Source of the DNA: a virus
IMG/VR virus record: IMGVR_UViG_3300046809_000440
Location: 1 to 63,850 of that record
Length of the DNA stretch: 63,850 bases
Reading direction: 5' to 3' (one strand)
Part shown: positions 6,602-14,191 of the stretch, one piece after another
Numbering within the stretch: position 1 is the first letter of the stretch
How the letters are laid out: the number at the start of each line of letters is the position of its first letter
Program-made: the position numbers and the translations under genes
Notes under the pieces: model-generated
What the model was told of the DNA's origin: nothing
Seen by the model: the letters and a program-made list of their open reading frames with translations, nothing else
The model's database searches: none

Positions 6602-7130
6602 AGCGACTGAGGCTCCACGGGACAACGTGATGCACGTCGAGCCGCTTGCGTTTGTCGCCCAAGGCGGTCTGCAAAAGCCCGCATCGTTGGCAGGTATAGC
6701 AATCGCGCTTTCGCGCAGCCTCAGCCTGATCTTTCCAGTCCTGACCTCGCCGATAGTGTTGCGACGACCCGCCCTTCCACGACGGATGCCGTGCTCCTCT
6801 GATGTTTGCTGCTTGCCACGCCGAATAGCATCCCTTCGAGCAGAATTTAGCTCCCGTAGACCGATACGACACAAACGGTCCTCGACAAAATCGGCACACA
6901 GCATCAACCTGGCCACGCCGATTCCAGCATTGCCTAGAGCAATATTTCGCGCTGAGCCGATGGGCGGATACTTCAAAGTAGGTATCGCAACGGACACAGG
7001 ATTTCGTGATTCTGTTTCGTGGTGGACCGACCCTGCCTCTTCCGGCTATCCCGCAGGCATACGAACAAAATCTCCGTTGCGTTCCCTTGATGTTGGCGAG
7101 GTTACCGCAGTGGGCGCAGGTAATCTTCAT
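6402..7130 (-). CDS. Free-standing HNH endonuclease, antisense to the methyltransferase 3' end
   Basis: Read from ATG 7130 the product starts MKITCAHCGN and has three CxxC/CxxxC zinc modules, then HPSWKGG and a canonical HNH core (VHHVVPWSLSRSNHLSNLVT followed by LCRRCH). A longer start at 7184 is possible. Its 3' end overlaps the last codons of the methyltransferase on the other strand. It sits between two diverged versions of the methyltransferase C-terminus, so it is an insertion at the gene's 3' end. Lower GC than the surroundings. Confidence 0.85.
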   Translation of the reverse strand: MKITCAHCGNLANIKGTQRRFCSYACGIAGRGRVGPPRNRITKSCVRCDTYFEVSAHRLSAKYCSRQCWNRRGQVDAVCRFCRGPFVSYRSTGAKFCSKGCYSAWQAANIRGARHPSWKGGSSQHYRRGQDWKDQAEAARKRDCYTCQRCGLLQTALGDKRKRLDVHHVVPWSLSRSNHLSNLVTLCRRCHIAVEPSPTVLRAMRHKQKAGFHLPLISLALPSGLSPRGNVAPRPRSGRSAP

Positions 7131-7161
7131 GTCTGAAATTATAGCAAAAATATCGGGGAGA

Positions 7162-7332
7162 GCCAGAGGATATGTCGCAGACATCCGGGAACGGATCGCC
7201 TTCTATGAAGGAAATGGGTTGCACTCAGCACACGCAAAAAACAGAAACAGAGGAAACGGTGTCAGAGCGCTGCGAGATGGGGGAAGGGGACGACCACTCA
7301 CCGGCTATGGGCCGCTTTTCGATGCTGACTGA
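7162..7332 (+). pseudogene. Displaced second C-terminus of the methyltransferase
   Basis: The plus-strand frame encodes ARGYVADIRERIAFYEGNGL and onward to GPLFDAD. It aligns with the methyltransferase tail AYYEDIKARIAHYEGAGQHS and GTPLF. At DNA level the copies are clearly diverged, so this is not a recent local duplication. There is no methyltransferase start. It appears to be the original or donor 3' end separated by the HNH gene. Confidence 0.75.
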
Positions 7333-7537
7333 GGCTGAGCAAGAGGCCGACTGCATCGGCAGCTATTACGCCGCAATTGAGGCACTTCGACTGCGCGACC
7401 GGGCGAGCAAGCAAATCAGGGTGGAGTGGCTTTCGACTGGCGACGGGCGGCAGTTTGCCTGCGTGGGCAGCCAGTTGGTACATGGTGCCCCAGTCTGGTT
7501 GATTGAGCCGGATATCGGAAAGGATTTTACCTCGTGA
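7322..7537 (+). CDS. Hypothetical protein, 71 aa
   Basis: ATG at 7322 overlaps the end of the displaced methyltransferase tail. The product (MLTEAEQEADCIGSYYAAIE...) is compact, with a helical first half and a beta-rich second half. Upstream ATGs in the same frame would read through the methyltransferase remnant and are less likely. No family recognised. Confidence 0.6.
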   Translation: MLTEAEQEADCIGSYYAAIEALRLRDRASKQIRVEWLSTGDGRQFACVGSQLVHGAPVWLIEPDIGKDFTS

Positions 7538-7767
7538 GATTCCCTGTTTATCTCCGCGATGATCAATGGTTGCTGGTGGATGACCTTTTACGGGAAGCTG
7601 CAACAATTATGGCGAAAGAGGCTGATGTCGGTCAGCATCTAATGATTCAGTTGAAACCGCCTAGCCGGGTCGGACTCCGCTGGTGTGATAGCCGGGTCGC
7701 TGAAATACGAGCCGAAATTGCTCGGCGGCGTGCCAATAAAAATCAATCTGAGAAAGAACCGCGATGA
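7534..7767 (+). CDS. Hypothetical protein, 77 aa
   Basis: GTG overlaps the upstream stop (GTGA). The product MRFPVYLRDDQWLLVDDLLR... is mixed alpha/beta with a highly charged end (KNQSEKEPR). Member of the coupled rightward operon; function unknown. Confidence 0.65.
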   Translation: MRFPVYLRDDQWLLVDDLLREAATIMAKEADVGQHLMIQLKPPSRVGLRWCDSRVAEIRAEIARRRANKNQSEKEPR

Positions 7768-8027
7768 CCGAAACCCCAACCATCGACGACCAGATCGCGG
7801 CGGTGCGCCAAGCAGAAGATGCCCTTGGCGGTATTTTGGGTATAGCGAATACAAAGCTGCGAGGGAATATCCGTGCCGCACTCGCCAGCCTGGAGCAGCA
7901 CAAGCTCGCCCTGGCCGTGGTCGAGGCCGCGCGGCAAGCTGTTCTCCAAATCAGAGTGCATGGCACAACCTACCATCGTCTAACCGACGCACTCGCTGCC
8001 TTTGACGCCGGGGAGAAGCCGCGATGA
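7764..8027 (+). CDS. Hypothetical helical protein, 87 aa
   Basis: ATGA overlap gives the start. Alanine- and leucine-rich helices (IDDQIAAVRQAEDALGGILG) suggest a small helical bundle. No known domain recognised. It is coupled to both neighbours. Confidence 0.65.
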   Translation: MTETPTIDDQIAAVRQAEDALGGILGIANTKLRGNIRAALASLEQHKLALAVVEAARQAVLQIRVHGTTYHRLTDALAAFDAGEKPR

Positions 8028-9139
8028 CCACCGAGCACGAGAGACCCGCCGACGCGCGCGCGGCGCGTGATTTCTTCGCCGATCATGGCTTTCTGGATCG
8101 GGATAATGCTCGTGAGGTTCTACGCTGTCTCACCGCCGCCCGCCTCGCCCTCGCGCAAGCTGGGCCGAACGCCTCGCCCGCCCCCGGCTCCCTCAGCGGG
8201 AAGCTCAACCCGTTCCCGGAAAGGCTGCCAGCCACGCAAGCGACAGAGATCGCCGAGAAGCTGATCCGCGCCTATCTGCTCGATATCGGCGCCGGCATGG
8301 ATGACTTCACGCAACATGAGGTGGAGTTTTCCGAGAAGATAGCAGCCGCCATTGGGGCCGCCGCCCAGGCTCCCGGCTACCTCAGCGGGAAGCTCAACCC
8401 GTTCCCGGAACCTGGCGCCGATGCGATGGCGAGAGCGCGTGCGCTGCTGGATCGGATGGCCATCGCATGGAACGAGCAGGATGATGACTGTGCAATCCTG
8501 GCAGCCGAGTTCGAGGCCGCCGAGGCGCGCGGCCGGGCGGAGCGGGATGCAGAGATCGAGCGACTGAAAGCGGGCTGGGATGTAGCCTTCAGTCGAGCAA
8601 TCGAACTACAGGATGAAGTCGCCCGACTGAAGGCCAACCCTGGAATGAAGGTGCTGGAACACAAGTGGCTTGACCCCGAGTGCGTCGAGAGTGGTTGCCA
8701 ATCGCTGAGGCCCGCCGGCGCCTCCGCGCTGGAGATCGCCGAGCGGTTCCGGCTTTTCTTCTTGCGCCCCTATCCGATGAGCGAGGAGGGGGTTGAGCGC
8801 GCCGTGCAAGCGCTAGCGCAGGAGATCGAGGCCGCCATCAGGCATAACGAAGCCCGGCCCGGCACCTCCGCACTAGAGGCCACGCGCAATCTGTTTCAGT
8901 CGCTTGAGGGGTGGCGGCCGACAGGCGACTGGACCGGAGTGCCCGCCCGCCTCAAGCTGGCGTTCGACCGGGCGCTGCACGCTATCAAGGCTGCCGAGGC
9001 GCGCGGGCGGGCGGAGGCGTTTTTGGCAGGCGAAGAATGCGCAGTGGATAACGTACTAGCCATCCTAGATGAAGAGGGGTGGCTAGGTCAGACAAAGCAT
9101 CGGGTTCGCGCCCTTGTCACCAAGGAGCCTAGCGCATGA
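8024..9139 (+). CDS. Large helical accessory protein with internal repeat, 371 aa
   Basis: ATGA overlap sets the start. The protein is alanine- and glutamate-rich, with a likely coiled coil around residues 155-210 (AEARGRAERDAEIERLKAGW). A 12-residue motif, LSGKLNPFPE preceded by PG, occurs twice (near residues 56 and 120), and AEARGRAE recurs near the end. It looks assembled from repeated small modules. No enzymatic motif seen. Confidence 0.7.
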   Translation: MTTEHERPADARAARDFFADHGFLDRDNAREVLRCLTAARLALAQAGPNASPAPGSLSGKLNPFPERLPATQATEIAEKLIRAYLLDIGAGMDDFTQHEVEFSEKIAAAIGAAAQAPGYLSGKLNPFPEPGADAMARARALLDRMAIAWNEQDDDCAILAAEFEAAEARGRAERDAEIERLKAGWDVAFSRAIELQDEVARLKANPGMKVLEHKWLDPECVESGCQSLRPAGASALEIAERFRLFFLRPYPMSEEGVERAVQALAQEIEAAIRHNEARPGTSALEATRNLFQSLEGWRPTGDWTGVPARLKLAFDRALHAIKAAEARGRAEAFLAGEECAVDNVLAILDEEGWLGQTKHRVRALVTKEPSA

Positions 9140-9291
9140 AACCCCGCCGAGGCCAGTTCATGATCCCCGAAACCGAGAGCGGCGCGATCAAGAAGCCGGC
9201 GGTGAAGCCGAGCGGCACGATCGCGCGGCGACCGCCAACGCGGCCTACGAAGAAGCAGGTCAAGGCTGCATTCGATTTTTTCAAGCCGTGA
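9136..9291 (+). CDS. Small basic protein, 51 aa
   Basis: ATGA overlap with the 371-aa gene. The product MKPRRGQFMIPETESGAIKK... contains repeated TxRRPPTRPTKKQ and ends AFDFFKP. It is lysine/arginine/proline-rich, consistent with a nucleic-acid-binding or structural peptide. Function not recognised. Confidence 0.6.
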   Translation: MKPRRGQFMIPETESGAIKKPAVKPSGTIARRPPTRPTKKQVKAAFDFFKP

Positions 9292-9301
9292 GGGAGCCGA
9301 A

Positions 9302-9529
9302 ATAAGTAAGCAGCCACAGGTCTACACCGACGCGGATTTGGCGCTCTTCGCGCAGTATGTTGCGGCGCGCGCCGATCATCGGCCCGCAGGCTGTACAGGC
9401 GCAGAGATGTGCTGGGTCGAGAAGGGGCCGCCTGGGTTGGACGGCAGGAGCACTAAATGCCTCGGCTGTGGCCTTACGGTAGGAGACGGGAGGCTAGGCA
9501 TGCCGCCGTCGGCAAGCAGGCGCCGATGA
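9302..9529 (+). CDS. Hypothetical Cys-containing protein with unusual start
   Basis: An AGGGAG ribosome site lies seven bases before ATA at 9302, followed by SKQPQVYTDADLALFAQYVA, which reads like a normal N-terminus. The next standard start in frame is TTG at 9338, which has no ribosome site. The rest has two CxxC-like pairs (CTGAEMC, CLGCG), perhaps a zinc ribbon. ATA may be a real rare start or a sequencing change from ATG. Confidence 0.5.
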   Translation: MSKQPQVYTDADLALFAQYVAARADHRPAGCTGAEMCWVEKGPPGLDGRSTKCLGCGLTVGDGRLGMPPSASRRR

Positions 9530-9780
9530 CCCGCCTGCTCCCTCCCGCGCTCGCCCTGGCCTTCGCGCTGTCGTGCTCCGCCGTCTGGGGCGAGCAGACC
9601 GATTGGGCGATCGAGCCGGGGACAATTTGTAGTAAGAGCGAGGCGACGTGTCGCGAAGCCGTCAAGGCGGTCGCCAAGGGGTGGCTGTGGCCGGACCTGC
9701 GCGGGATCGAGCTGCGGTGCGAGCCTCACGCGAATTGCTTTGACCAGCGCTCGCTCTGCATTCAAGGATATTCGTGCTGA
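9526..9780 (+). CDS. Exported cysteine-rich protein, 84 aa
   Basis: ATGA overlap gives MTRLLPPALALAFALSCSAV, a clear Sec signal peptide with likely cleavage after AVWG. The mature part, about 60 residues, has six cysteines (ICSK, ATCRE, LRCE, NCFD, LCIQ, YSC), suggesting disulfides in the periplasm. Such a gene in an early operon could modify the host envelope; that is inference. Confidence 0.65.
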   Translation: MTRLLPPALALAFALSCSAVWGEQTDWAIEPGTICSKSEATCREAVKAVAKGWLWPDLRGIELRCEPHANCFDQRSLCIQGYSC

Positions 9781-10505
9781 TGGGAAATGGAAACTGGCGT
9801 GAGGAAATCATCGGCGACTGCCGGTTGATTCTCGGGGATTGCCGCGAGGTGCTGCCGACGCTTGCGCGCGCCGATGCTGTCGTGACCGACCCACCATATG
9901 GAATTAATCATTCGTCCTCGCACGGTGCGTCGTGGCAAAACACGCGGATCGCTGGCGACAATGATACATCGCTACGAGATGATGCTCTGCTTGGTTTCGA
10001 GAATGTCGCCGCGTTCGGTACATGGAAGACGCCGCCGATCACTGACGCTACGGGATGCCTCGTATTCGACAAAGGGCCTGCCTTCGGTATGGGTGATCTA
10101 TCGTTCCCTTGGAAGCCCTCGTTTGAGTTGATTTATATCCGGGGCCGTGCCTGGCGAGGGAGGCGCGACGAGGGCGTGCTGCGCGGGCACGTCCAGGTGT
10201 CGTGGGAGACGCAGTTTAAGGGCCTCGGTGATCGAGAGGCGCGTAGTCATCCCCACCAAAAGCCGTTTTCGCTATGCGAGGCGTTGCTGCAGAAGTTGCC
10301 GCGCGAGTTTGTCATTCTTGATCCTTTCATGGGTAGCGGCACCACTGGCGTCGCCTGTGCTCGTCTTGGGATGCCGTTTGTCGGGATCGAGGTAGACCCG
10401 CGCCATTTTGAGACAGCGTGTCGGCGAGTCGAGCGAGCACAACGCCAAGGCGACCTGATCCGCGACGTGTACGAGCGCCCGGCTGCATTGGAGCCGATGC
10501 TGTGA
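9780..10505 (+). CDS. DNA adenine-type methyltransferase, 241 aa
   Basis: Start ATG at 9780 overlaps the upstream stop (TGATG). Motifs are DPPYG (about residue 40), KPSFELIYI, HPHQKPFSL and DPFMGSGTTGVACARLG near residue 180, the complete beta-class order. Length is normal for a small phage methyltransferase and there is no intein. Together with the methyltransferase at 4358 it probably protects phage DNA from host restriction. Confidence 0.85.
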   Translation: MGNGNWREEIIGDCRLILGDCREVLPTLARADAVVTDPPYGINHSSSHGASWQNTRIAGDNDTSLRDDALLGFENVAAFGTWKTPPITDATGCLVFDKGPAFGMGDLSFPWKPSFELIYIRGRAWRGRRDEGVLRGHVQVSWETQFKGLGDREARSHPHQKPFSLCEALLQKLPREFVILDPFMGSGTTGVACARLGMPFVGIEVDPRHFETACRRVERAQRQGDLIRDVYERPAALEPML

Positions 10506-10518
10506 ATGGAATTTGACG

Positions 10519-10965
10519 ATGCGCGCGGCCCCCGAACAGCGCCTCCAGCGCGCCGTGGCAGACTATCTCGCGTGGGCGCTCTTGCCACCCGCTATCTCGA
10601 CTTCACACCCGGCAGGCGGGGGCGGGGAGCTGCGCGGGAAGATTTTAAAGGGCACCGGCAACCGAGCCGGCTGGCCCGATATCGAGATCATAGCGAATGA
10701 CGGCAGGTTCTACGGAATCGAGTTGAAATCCGCTCGCGGAGTGCTGTCAGAGGCTCAGCGGCGCACGCTGCCTGCTATCAATGCTGCTGGGGCACCAACA
10801 GCCGTTTGCCGCTCCTTGGATGACGTACAGGCCGCGCTGATGGCCTGGCGCATCGCGACACGCGATACCAAGCCGAGCACCGAGCGCATCCGCGCCGGCC
10901 TCCTCGCGCCGCAGGAGTTTCCGGAGAGCGATCTAATCGGAAGGCGGCGCAGAAGGGCGCAATAG
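10519..10965 (+). CDS. VRR-NUC family nuclease, 148 aa
   Basis: The motif GWPDIEII ... FYGIELKS gives the PD-(D/E)XK residues Asp54, Glu68 and Lys70, and LSEAQRRTLPAINAAG follows, as in phage VRR-NUC proteins. These act as structure-specific nucleases, probably in recombination or replication. ATG at 10519 has only a weak ribosome site. It converges with, and overlaps by 33 bases, the minus-strand gene at 10933. Confidence 0.85.
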   Translation: MRAAPEQRLQRAVADYLAWALLPPAISTSHPAGGGGELRGKILKGTGNRAGWPDIEIIANDGRFYGIELKSARGVLSEAQRRTLPAINAAGAPTAVCRSLDDVQAALMAWRIATRDTKPSTERIRAGLLAPQEFPESDLIGRRRRRAQ

Positions 10966-11187
10966 TGACAGATCAGCGCCAACCTCAATCCCACGGCGCT
11001 CATACGGAACAGTCCATTCCAAGCCCTTCCGCCGTACTTCTTTTCGGAGAGCCCGGTGTGCGGCAGCGAGCGTCCTAAACCGGCGTACATCGTTTCTGAC
11101 AGATGTGCGGACAAGCCAGCCATTGACGGCGACTTCGTATGGGTGTTCGGAGAACCCGGTATGGATAATTTCCAGAAGAGCGCTCAT
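10933..11187 (-). CDS. Hypothetical protein, 84 aa (paralogue of 11203-11391)
   Basis: ATG at 11187. The product MSALLEIIHTGFSEHPYEVA... shares its plan with the next gene: a V/I-A-x-x-x-W-L-x-R start, a helix rich in Ala/Arg and the ending LLRPSAP. The two are probably diverged duplicates. Convergent with the VRR-NUC gene. Confidence 0.6.
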   Translation of the reverse strand: MSALLEIIHTGFSEHPYEVAVNGWLVRTSVRNDVRRFRTLAAAHRALRKEVRRKGLEWTVPYERRGIEVGADLSLLRPSAPPSD

Positions 11188-11202
11188 AGGTTTTCCTAAA
11201 GG

Positions 11203-11391
11203 CTATGTAGGCGCAGACGGTCGTAGCAGTTCTTCGGCTAGCGCCTTAGCGGCGCGGTACTCGCTCCCGCTCGGCCACCGCGGACCTTTGCGCGCGAGCC
11301 TGATCAGCATGACGTAGCGGGTGTTGGCCTCGTTAACCACCTGGCGCGCCAGCCATTCGCGACCGGCGATCTCGAAGGGGGTTTCGTTCAT
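11203..11391 (-). CDS. Hypothetical protein, 62 aa
   Basis: Most likely start is ATG 11391, giving MNETPFEIAGREWLARQVVN; an in-frame upstream extension to 11460 is possible. Ends EELLRPSAPT, matching the paralogue downstream. No known domain. Confidence 0.6.
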   Translation of the reverse strand: MNETPFEIAGREWLARQVVNEANTRYVMLIRLARKGPRWPSGSEYRAAKALAEELLRPSAPT

Positions 11392-11470
11392 TTTACCGAT
11401 AATCAAAGATGGGGAAAGTTGCTGGTTTTCTTCCGCGACAGAGCCAGCGTGTCGGGTCAAGGATCGAGCG

Positions 11471-11725
11471 CTAGGCGCTCACGCCATCTCGGCGCGGAGA
11501 AGACCCCGGAAGAGCGGTATTTTTTTTGACGTGGGTTCGTTGCGCATCCTCAGCCGCCGCTTGCGTGGGGAATAAACCCGCAAAGCATCGATCGTTACCG
11601 AGAAGCGCCACATAGCCACCGCTCACGCGGTAAACGTCCAACCCCTTGTAAACTGTGCCAGACATCAAAACCGCTGTCCGGTCAGTATTGCTCGGGTGCT
11701 GGAAAATCGAAATTATCTCAGGCAT
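11471..11725 (-). CDS. Hypothetical protein, 84 aa
   Basis: ATG at 11725 immediately follows GGAGGACGAG. The product MPEIISIFQHPSNTDRTAVL... has beta-strand character with GGYVALLGNDRCFAGLFPTQ. It is the first gene after a strong leftward promoter that shares a motif with three other sites. Confidence 0.65.
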   Translation of the reverse strand: MPEIISIFQHPSNTDRTAVLMSGTVYKGLDVYRVSGGYVALLGNDRCFAGLFPTQAAAEDAQRTHVKKNTALPGSSPRRDGVSA

Positions 11726-11749
11726 CTCGTCCTCCATTCTGACGATCCC

Positions 11750-11778
11750 ACCCTAGCGCCGTTGCGCGAAGGTGTCAA
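11750..11778 (-). promoter_or_regulatory. Leftward promoter with shared 18-bp dyad
   Basis: Minus strand: TTGACA (11778-11773), 17-bp spacer, TAGGGT (11755-11750), upstream of the gene at 11725. The -35 box and early spacer form TTGACACCTTCGCGCAAC, the element repeated at 13995-14012, 22528-22545 and 24051-24068. Confidence 0.75.
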
Positions 11779-11781
11779 CAC

Positions 11782-11997
11782 CTATTCTCGCTTCTCCCAC
11801 AGTGCAAGCGCTGCCTCCGCCGCCTTTCGCGCCTCCTCATCGCCGGCCCGCTTCTCAAGCTCGACCGGCGGCCCGGCCGCATCGCACTCACGGCAATACA
11901 TCCTGACCTCATCGATCTCGGCGAGGGTGTGATCTTTCCGCTCTTTCCAGACGAAGACTGGCGGTTCCTCGCAGCCGCAAAACGGGCACCGGGTCAC
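11782..11997 (-). CDS. Lar-like restriction alleviation protein, 71 aa
   Basis: GTG at 11997 overlaps the upstream stop (GTGA). The product has the Lar pattern: TRCPFCGCEEPPVFVW near the start, YCRECDAAGP after a spacer and a helix ending ALALWEKRE. In coliphages and prophages Lar-type proteins dampen type I restriction; the zinc-ribbon cysteines are all present. Assignment rests on this pattern only. Confidence 0.7.
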   Translation of the reverse strand: MTRCPFCGCEEPPVFVWKERKDHTLAEIDEVRMYCRECDAAGPPVELEKRAGDEEARKAAEAALALWEKRE

Positions 11998-12140
11998 AGC
12001 AGCGCCCCGCGCCGCAGCAGATGCACCGCCAGCGAGATCACCGCGACGCTGACTAAGAGGATTGCCGTCAGGTTCAGCCAGACCCACTTGTAAGCGAGAC
12101 CGATTTCTATGGCGCCCGCCGCTGCGAATTGCGTGTCCAT
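11994..12140 (-). CDS. Single-span membrane peptide, 48 aa
   Basis: ATG at 12140 with AGAGA upstream. MDTQFAAAGAIEIGLAYKWV is followed by a hydrophobic stretch (WLNLTAILLVSVAVISLAVH) and LLRRGALL, giving one membrane span with a basic C-terminus. Coupled by GTGA to the Lar-like gene. Confidence 0.6.
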   Translation of the reverse strand: MDTQFAAAGAIEIGLAYKWVWLNLTAILLVSVAVISLAVHLLRRGALL

Positions 12141-12164
12141 TTTCTCTTGACGATCCCTGCCGTA

Positions 12165-12644
12165 TCAACGGTCAATATCGCGATCATCCCTCATTTTCTC
12201 GTATTCCTCGTCGGGGTCGAGGCCGTGGATCGGGCACCATTTGTCGGTCTTGCGGACGCCTCCGGCACCCAACTCGCCCGAACAGGTGCAGCCAACCGCC
12301 CGAACCTTTAGCTGATGCGCGGGGTCGTCCCTTTGTAGGCTTGCATCCATTTGTCTAGCCATCCATTCATCGCGTTGTTTTATTGCGGCGTCAGCCTCAG
12401 ACAGGGCATGGTCGCGTTCAGATGCCATCCCGATATTTGCCGATACCATGTTTGCTATCGTCTGTCTGGCCTCGATGAGGGTGGCAATCAAATCATCTAT
12501 AATATCGCGTCCAAGCCCGCGATAAGCCGCGAATGCTTCACGGGCCTCGTCCACAATATCCTTGGTCCCCCGCTTGGGGACGGAACCAAGGAACGCGAGT
12601 CTACCGCTCGACTTCTCGGCCACTGGTGTAGGTCCACGTCTCAT
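12165..12644 (-). CDS. Hypothetical protein with zinc-ribbon-like end, 159 aa
   Basis: ATG at 12644 follows GGAGGGTGAG. N-terminal half is basic then helical (DIVDEAREAFAAYRGLGRDI). The C-terminal part has VGCTCSGELGAGG and KWCPIHGLDPD, a CxC...CxxH arrangement that could bind zinc. No family recognised. Confidence 0.65.
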   Translation of the reverse strand: MRRGPTPVAEKSSGRLAFLGSVPKRGTKDIVDEAREAFAAYRGLGRDIIDDLIATLIEARQTIANMVSANIGMASERDHALSEADAAIKQRDEWMARQMDASLQRDDPAHQLKVRAVGCTCSGELGAGGVRKTDKWCPIHGLDPDEEYEKMRDDRDIDR

Positions 12645-12649
12645 TGTTC

Positions 12650-12904
12650 TCACCCTCCGCCGTGTTTCCTCGCCGCCTTCTCGCGCGCCCGCTTCGCCCG
12701 CATCACGCAGCGAGCCAAGATGACGTGCTTGGCGGCGGCATAAGTCCGGTAATCGGCGAGCAGCTCCGCTATCGCGCGGTCGATCTGCTCAACCTCTTCG
12801 AGATCATCCTCCCGCGCACCCTCGCGCCAATAGGAATGCGCCGGCTCCGGGGCGTCCCGGATCGTGCTGCCCTTGCGCTGAATCTGTGTTCTGATTGAGA
12901 TCAC
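12650..12904 (-). CDS. Hypothetical helical protein, 84 aa
   Basis: GTG at 12904 (GTGA overlap). The product is charged helix (REDDLEEVEQIDRAIAELLA) with a very basic tail (RAKRAREKAARKHGGG). The gene at 14009 has a similar design and ending, so the two may be distant paralogues. Confidence 0.6.
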   Translation of the reverse strand: MISIRTQIQRKGSTIRDAPEPAHSYWREGAREDDLEEVEQIDRAIAELLADYRTYAAAKHVILARCVMRAKRAREKAARKHGGG

Positions 12905-13089
12905 GGGGGCGCGCCATCGTGCGGGGGTCGGCCACGTTTATAGAAGCGGTCAGGGGTGATACCGCGTCTGCGGCGAGCGCCGTCTCTTTTACAAGTGCGG
13001 CACTCTAAAGAGCCGCGTTTGTGCAAGAAAGCATCAGCCAACAAATGCCCCTTTGGGCAAGTGTCTTGACGTGTACGCCGCGCCATCAT
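12901..13089 (-). CDS. Zinc-ribbon protein, 62 aa
   Basis: ATGA overlap with the upstream 28-aa frame. The product has TCPKGHLLADAF ... LECRTCKRDGARRRR, a CxxGH...CxxC ribbon seen at the N-terminus of some HNH proteins, but here no HNH core follows. Probably DNA binding; it could be a fragment of a former HNH gene. Confidence 0.6.
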   Translation of the reverse strand: MMARRTRQDTCPKGHLLADAFLHKRGSLECRTCKRDGARRRRGITPDRFYKRGRPPHDGAPP

Positions 13090-13172
13090 TCAGTCTCCCG
13101 GATTTGGTCGAGCCGATCCTGCCGCCGCGCTTCGTCGCGCTCAAACTCGGCGAACCATTGAGGGCTGGTCAC
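13086..13172 (-). CDS. 28-residue charged peptide
   Basis: GTG at 13172 lies in a GTGA overlap with the upstream stop, and the stop at 13086 lies in an ATGA overlap with the next start. The peptide VTSPQWFAEFERDEARRQDR (plus eight residues) is a single charged helix. Coupling on both sides supports expression. Confidence 0.5.
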   Translation of the reverse strand: MTSPQWFAEFERDEARRQDRLDQIRETE

Positions 13173-13573
13173 TGTACCCTCCCCGTTTCTTCAGGTTCAG
13201 GAATAGCTGGTGCCGGTTCCTCAATCACGGCGACAGCGGTTTCGGCGATCTCTCGGATCAACGCGATATTGTTGCCATTCTCCGCGAGCACGAGGATCGT
13301 TCGCATTGCACAGTCGAGAAGCGGAAGGGCGCGCAGGGCCATCGTAATCTGCCCTTCTGTCTCATCGTCAATGTCGCCTCGCGGATTAACGAGGGCAACA
13401 TCTCGCCCGCGCCATTCGATTGAACGCGTCACCGATCCTGGCGCTGCGGTTGCGATCCACTCTCCCCCTGGTGGGGTGAGCGCAGCAGAAAGGCTTGTGT
13501 CTAACCTATACGGGCGCCGATCCTGCGCTTGGTGGAATGCACGGTAAATCAGGTTTTTGTGTTCTGTTATCAT
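13169..13573 (-). CDS. Hypothetical protein, 134 aa
   Basis: ATG at 13573 with GGGAG upstream. The product begins MITEHKNLIYRAFHQAQDRR, has a helical centre (GQITMALRALPLLDCAMRTI) and an acidic proline-rich end. No family recognised. Confidence 0.65.
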   Translation of the reverse strand: MITEHKNLIYRAFHQAQDRRPYRLDTSLSAALTPPGGEWIATAAPGSVTRSIEWRGRDVALVNPRGDIDDETEGQITMALRALPLLDCAMRTILVLAENGNNIALIREIAETAVAVIEEPAPAIPEPEETGRVQ

Positions 13574-13596
13574 CTCTGGTCTCCCGTTCTGGCGGG

Positions 13597-13956
13597 TTAT
13601 CGATCGTTTGCAGGCAATTGTCTCTCAAACCCCAGCGATTCGAGGCCGCTCACCACCTCTTCAATACGGGGAACATGCCCTAGCTTGCGCTCCGACAATG
13701 CGGCAAGCATCTCGATAAACGCCGGTCCCAATTCCGCCAGCGCGTCCCAGCCATCCGCGAATGTCTCGAACTTAGGATACGGTTCGCCTTTGATGAAGAT
13801 GAAGGAGAATTTCGCGTCGAGTTGCGCCTTGGTCAGCGGGTTCCAGTAAGCGACTAAAATCTCGTCGGCGACATCGCCGGATAGCGTACTCGCAACCCAC
13901 GCATTGGCCTTGATCATCTCGCTGGTGACCCAAAATTTGCGCTCAATTTTTTGCAT
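13597..13956 (-). CDS. Hypothetical protein, 119 aa
   Basis: ATG at 13956 follows AAAGGGAGAGCACGAG, a leader also seen before the gene at 22488. The product MQKIERKFWVTSEMIKANAW... is acidic alpha/beta. It is the first gene behind the promoter at 13984-14012. Function unknown. Confidence 0.65.
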   Translation of the reverse strand: MQKIERKFWVTSEMIKANAWVASTLSGDVADEILVAYWNPLTKAQLDAKFSFIFIKGEPYPKFETFADGWDALAELGPAFIEMLAALSERKLGHVPRIEEVVSGLESLGFERQLPANDR

Positions 13957-13983
13957 CTCGTGCTCTCCCTTTTTGACCCGCGC

Positions 13984-14012
13984 ATCCTGGCAGCGTTGCG
14001 CGAGGGTGTCAA
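13984..14012 (-). promoter_or_regulatory. Leftward promoter with shared 18-bp dyad
   Basis: Minus strand TTGACA (14012-14007), 17-bp spacer, CAGGAT (13989-13984). Contains TTGACACCCTCGCGCAAC. The promoter begins inside the last codons of the gene at 14009-14191, so it separates two leftward transcription units. Confidence 0.7.
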
Positions 14013-14191
14013 CGTTTATTTTCGGCCTTGCGCCGATCACGCGCCCGCCTATGGCCTCGCGCCAAAATACGATGCTTTTCTGCCGCTATCGCGCGGCGTG
14101 CTTCGTCGAGACGCAACCATGCGGCGTCCAATTCGGCGACGCGCCGTAACTCTGCCGGGGTTGCTCCTTCGCGCCATGCAGGTTCAGTCAT
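14009..14191 (-). CDS. Hypothetical basic helical protein, 60 aa
   Basis: ATGA overlap with the GIY-YIG gene and GGGGGAAG upstream. The product MTEPAWREGATPAELRRVAE... ends in a strongly basic helix (RGHRRARDRRKAENKR), like the gene at 12650. Could bind nucleic acid. Confidence 0.6.
   Translation of the reverse strand: MTEPAWREGATPAELRRVAELDAAWLRLDEARRAIAAEKHRILARGHRRARDRRKAENKR

Noticed and set aside
12901-13089. A further HNH homing nuclease
   Set aside because: Only the CxxGH...CxxC ribbon is present; there is no HNH core in the 62 residues.
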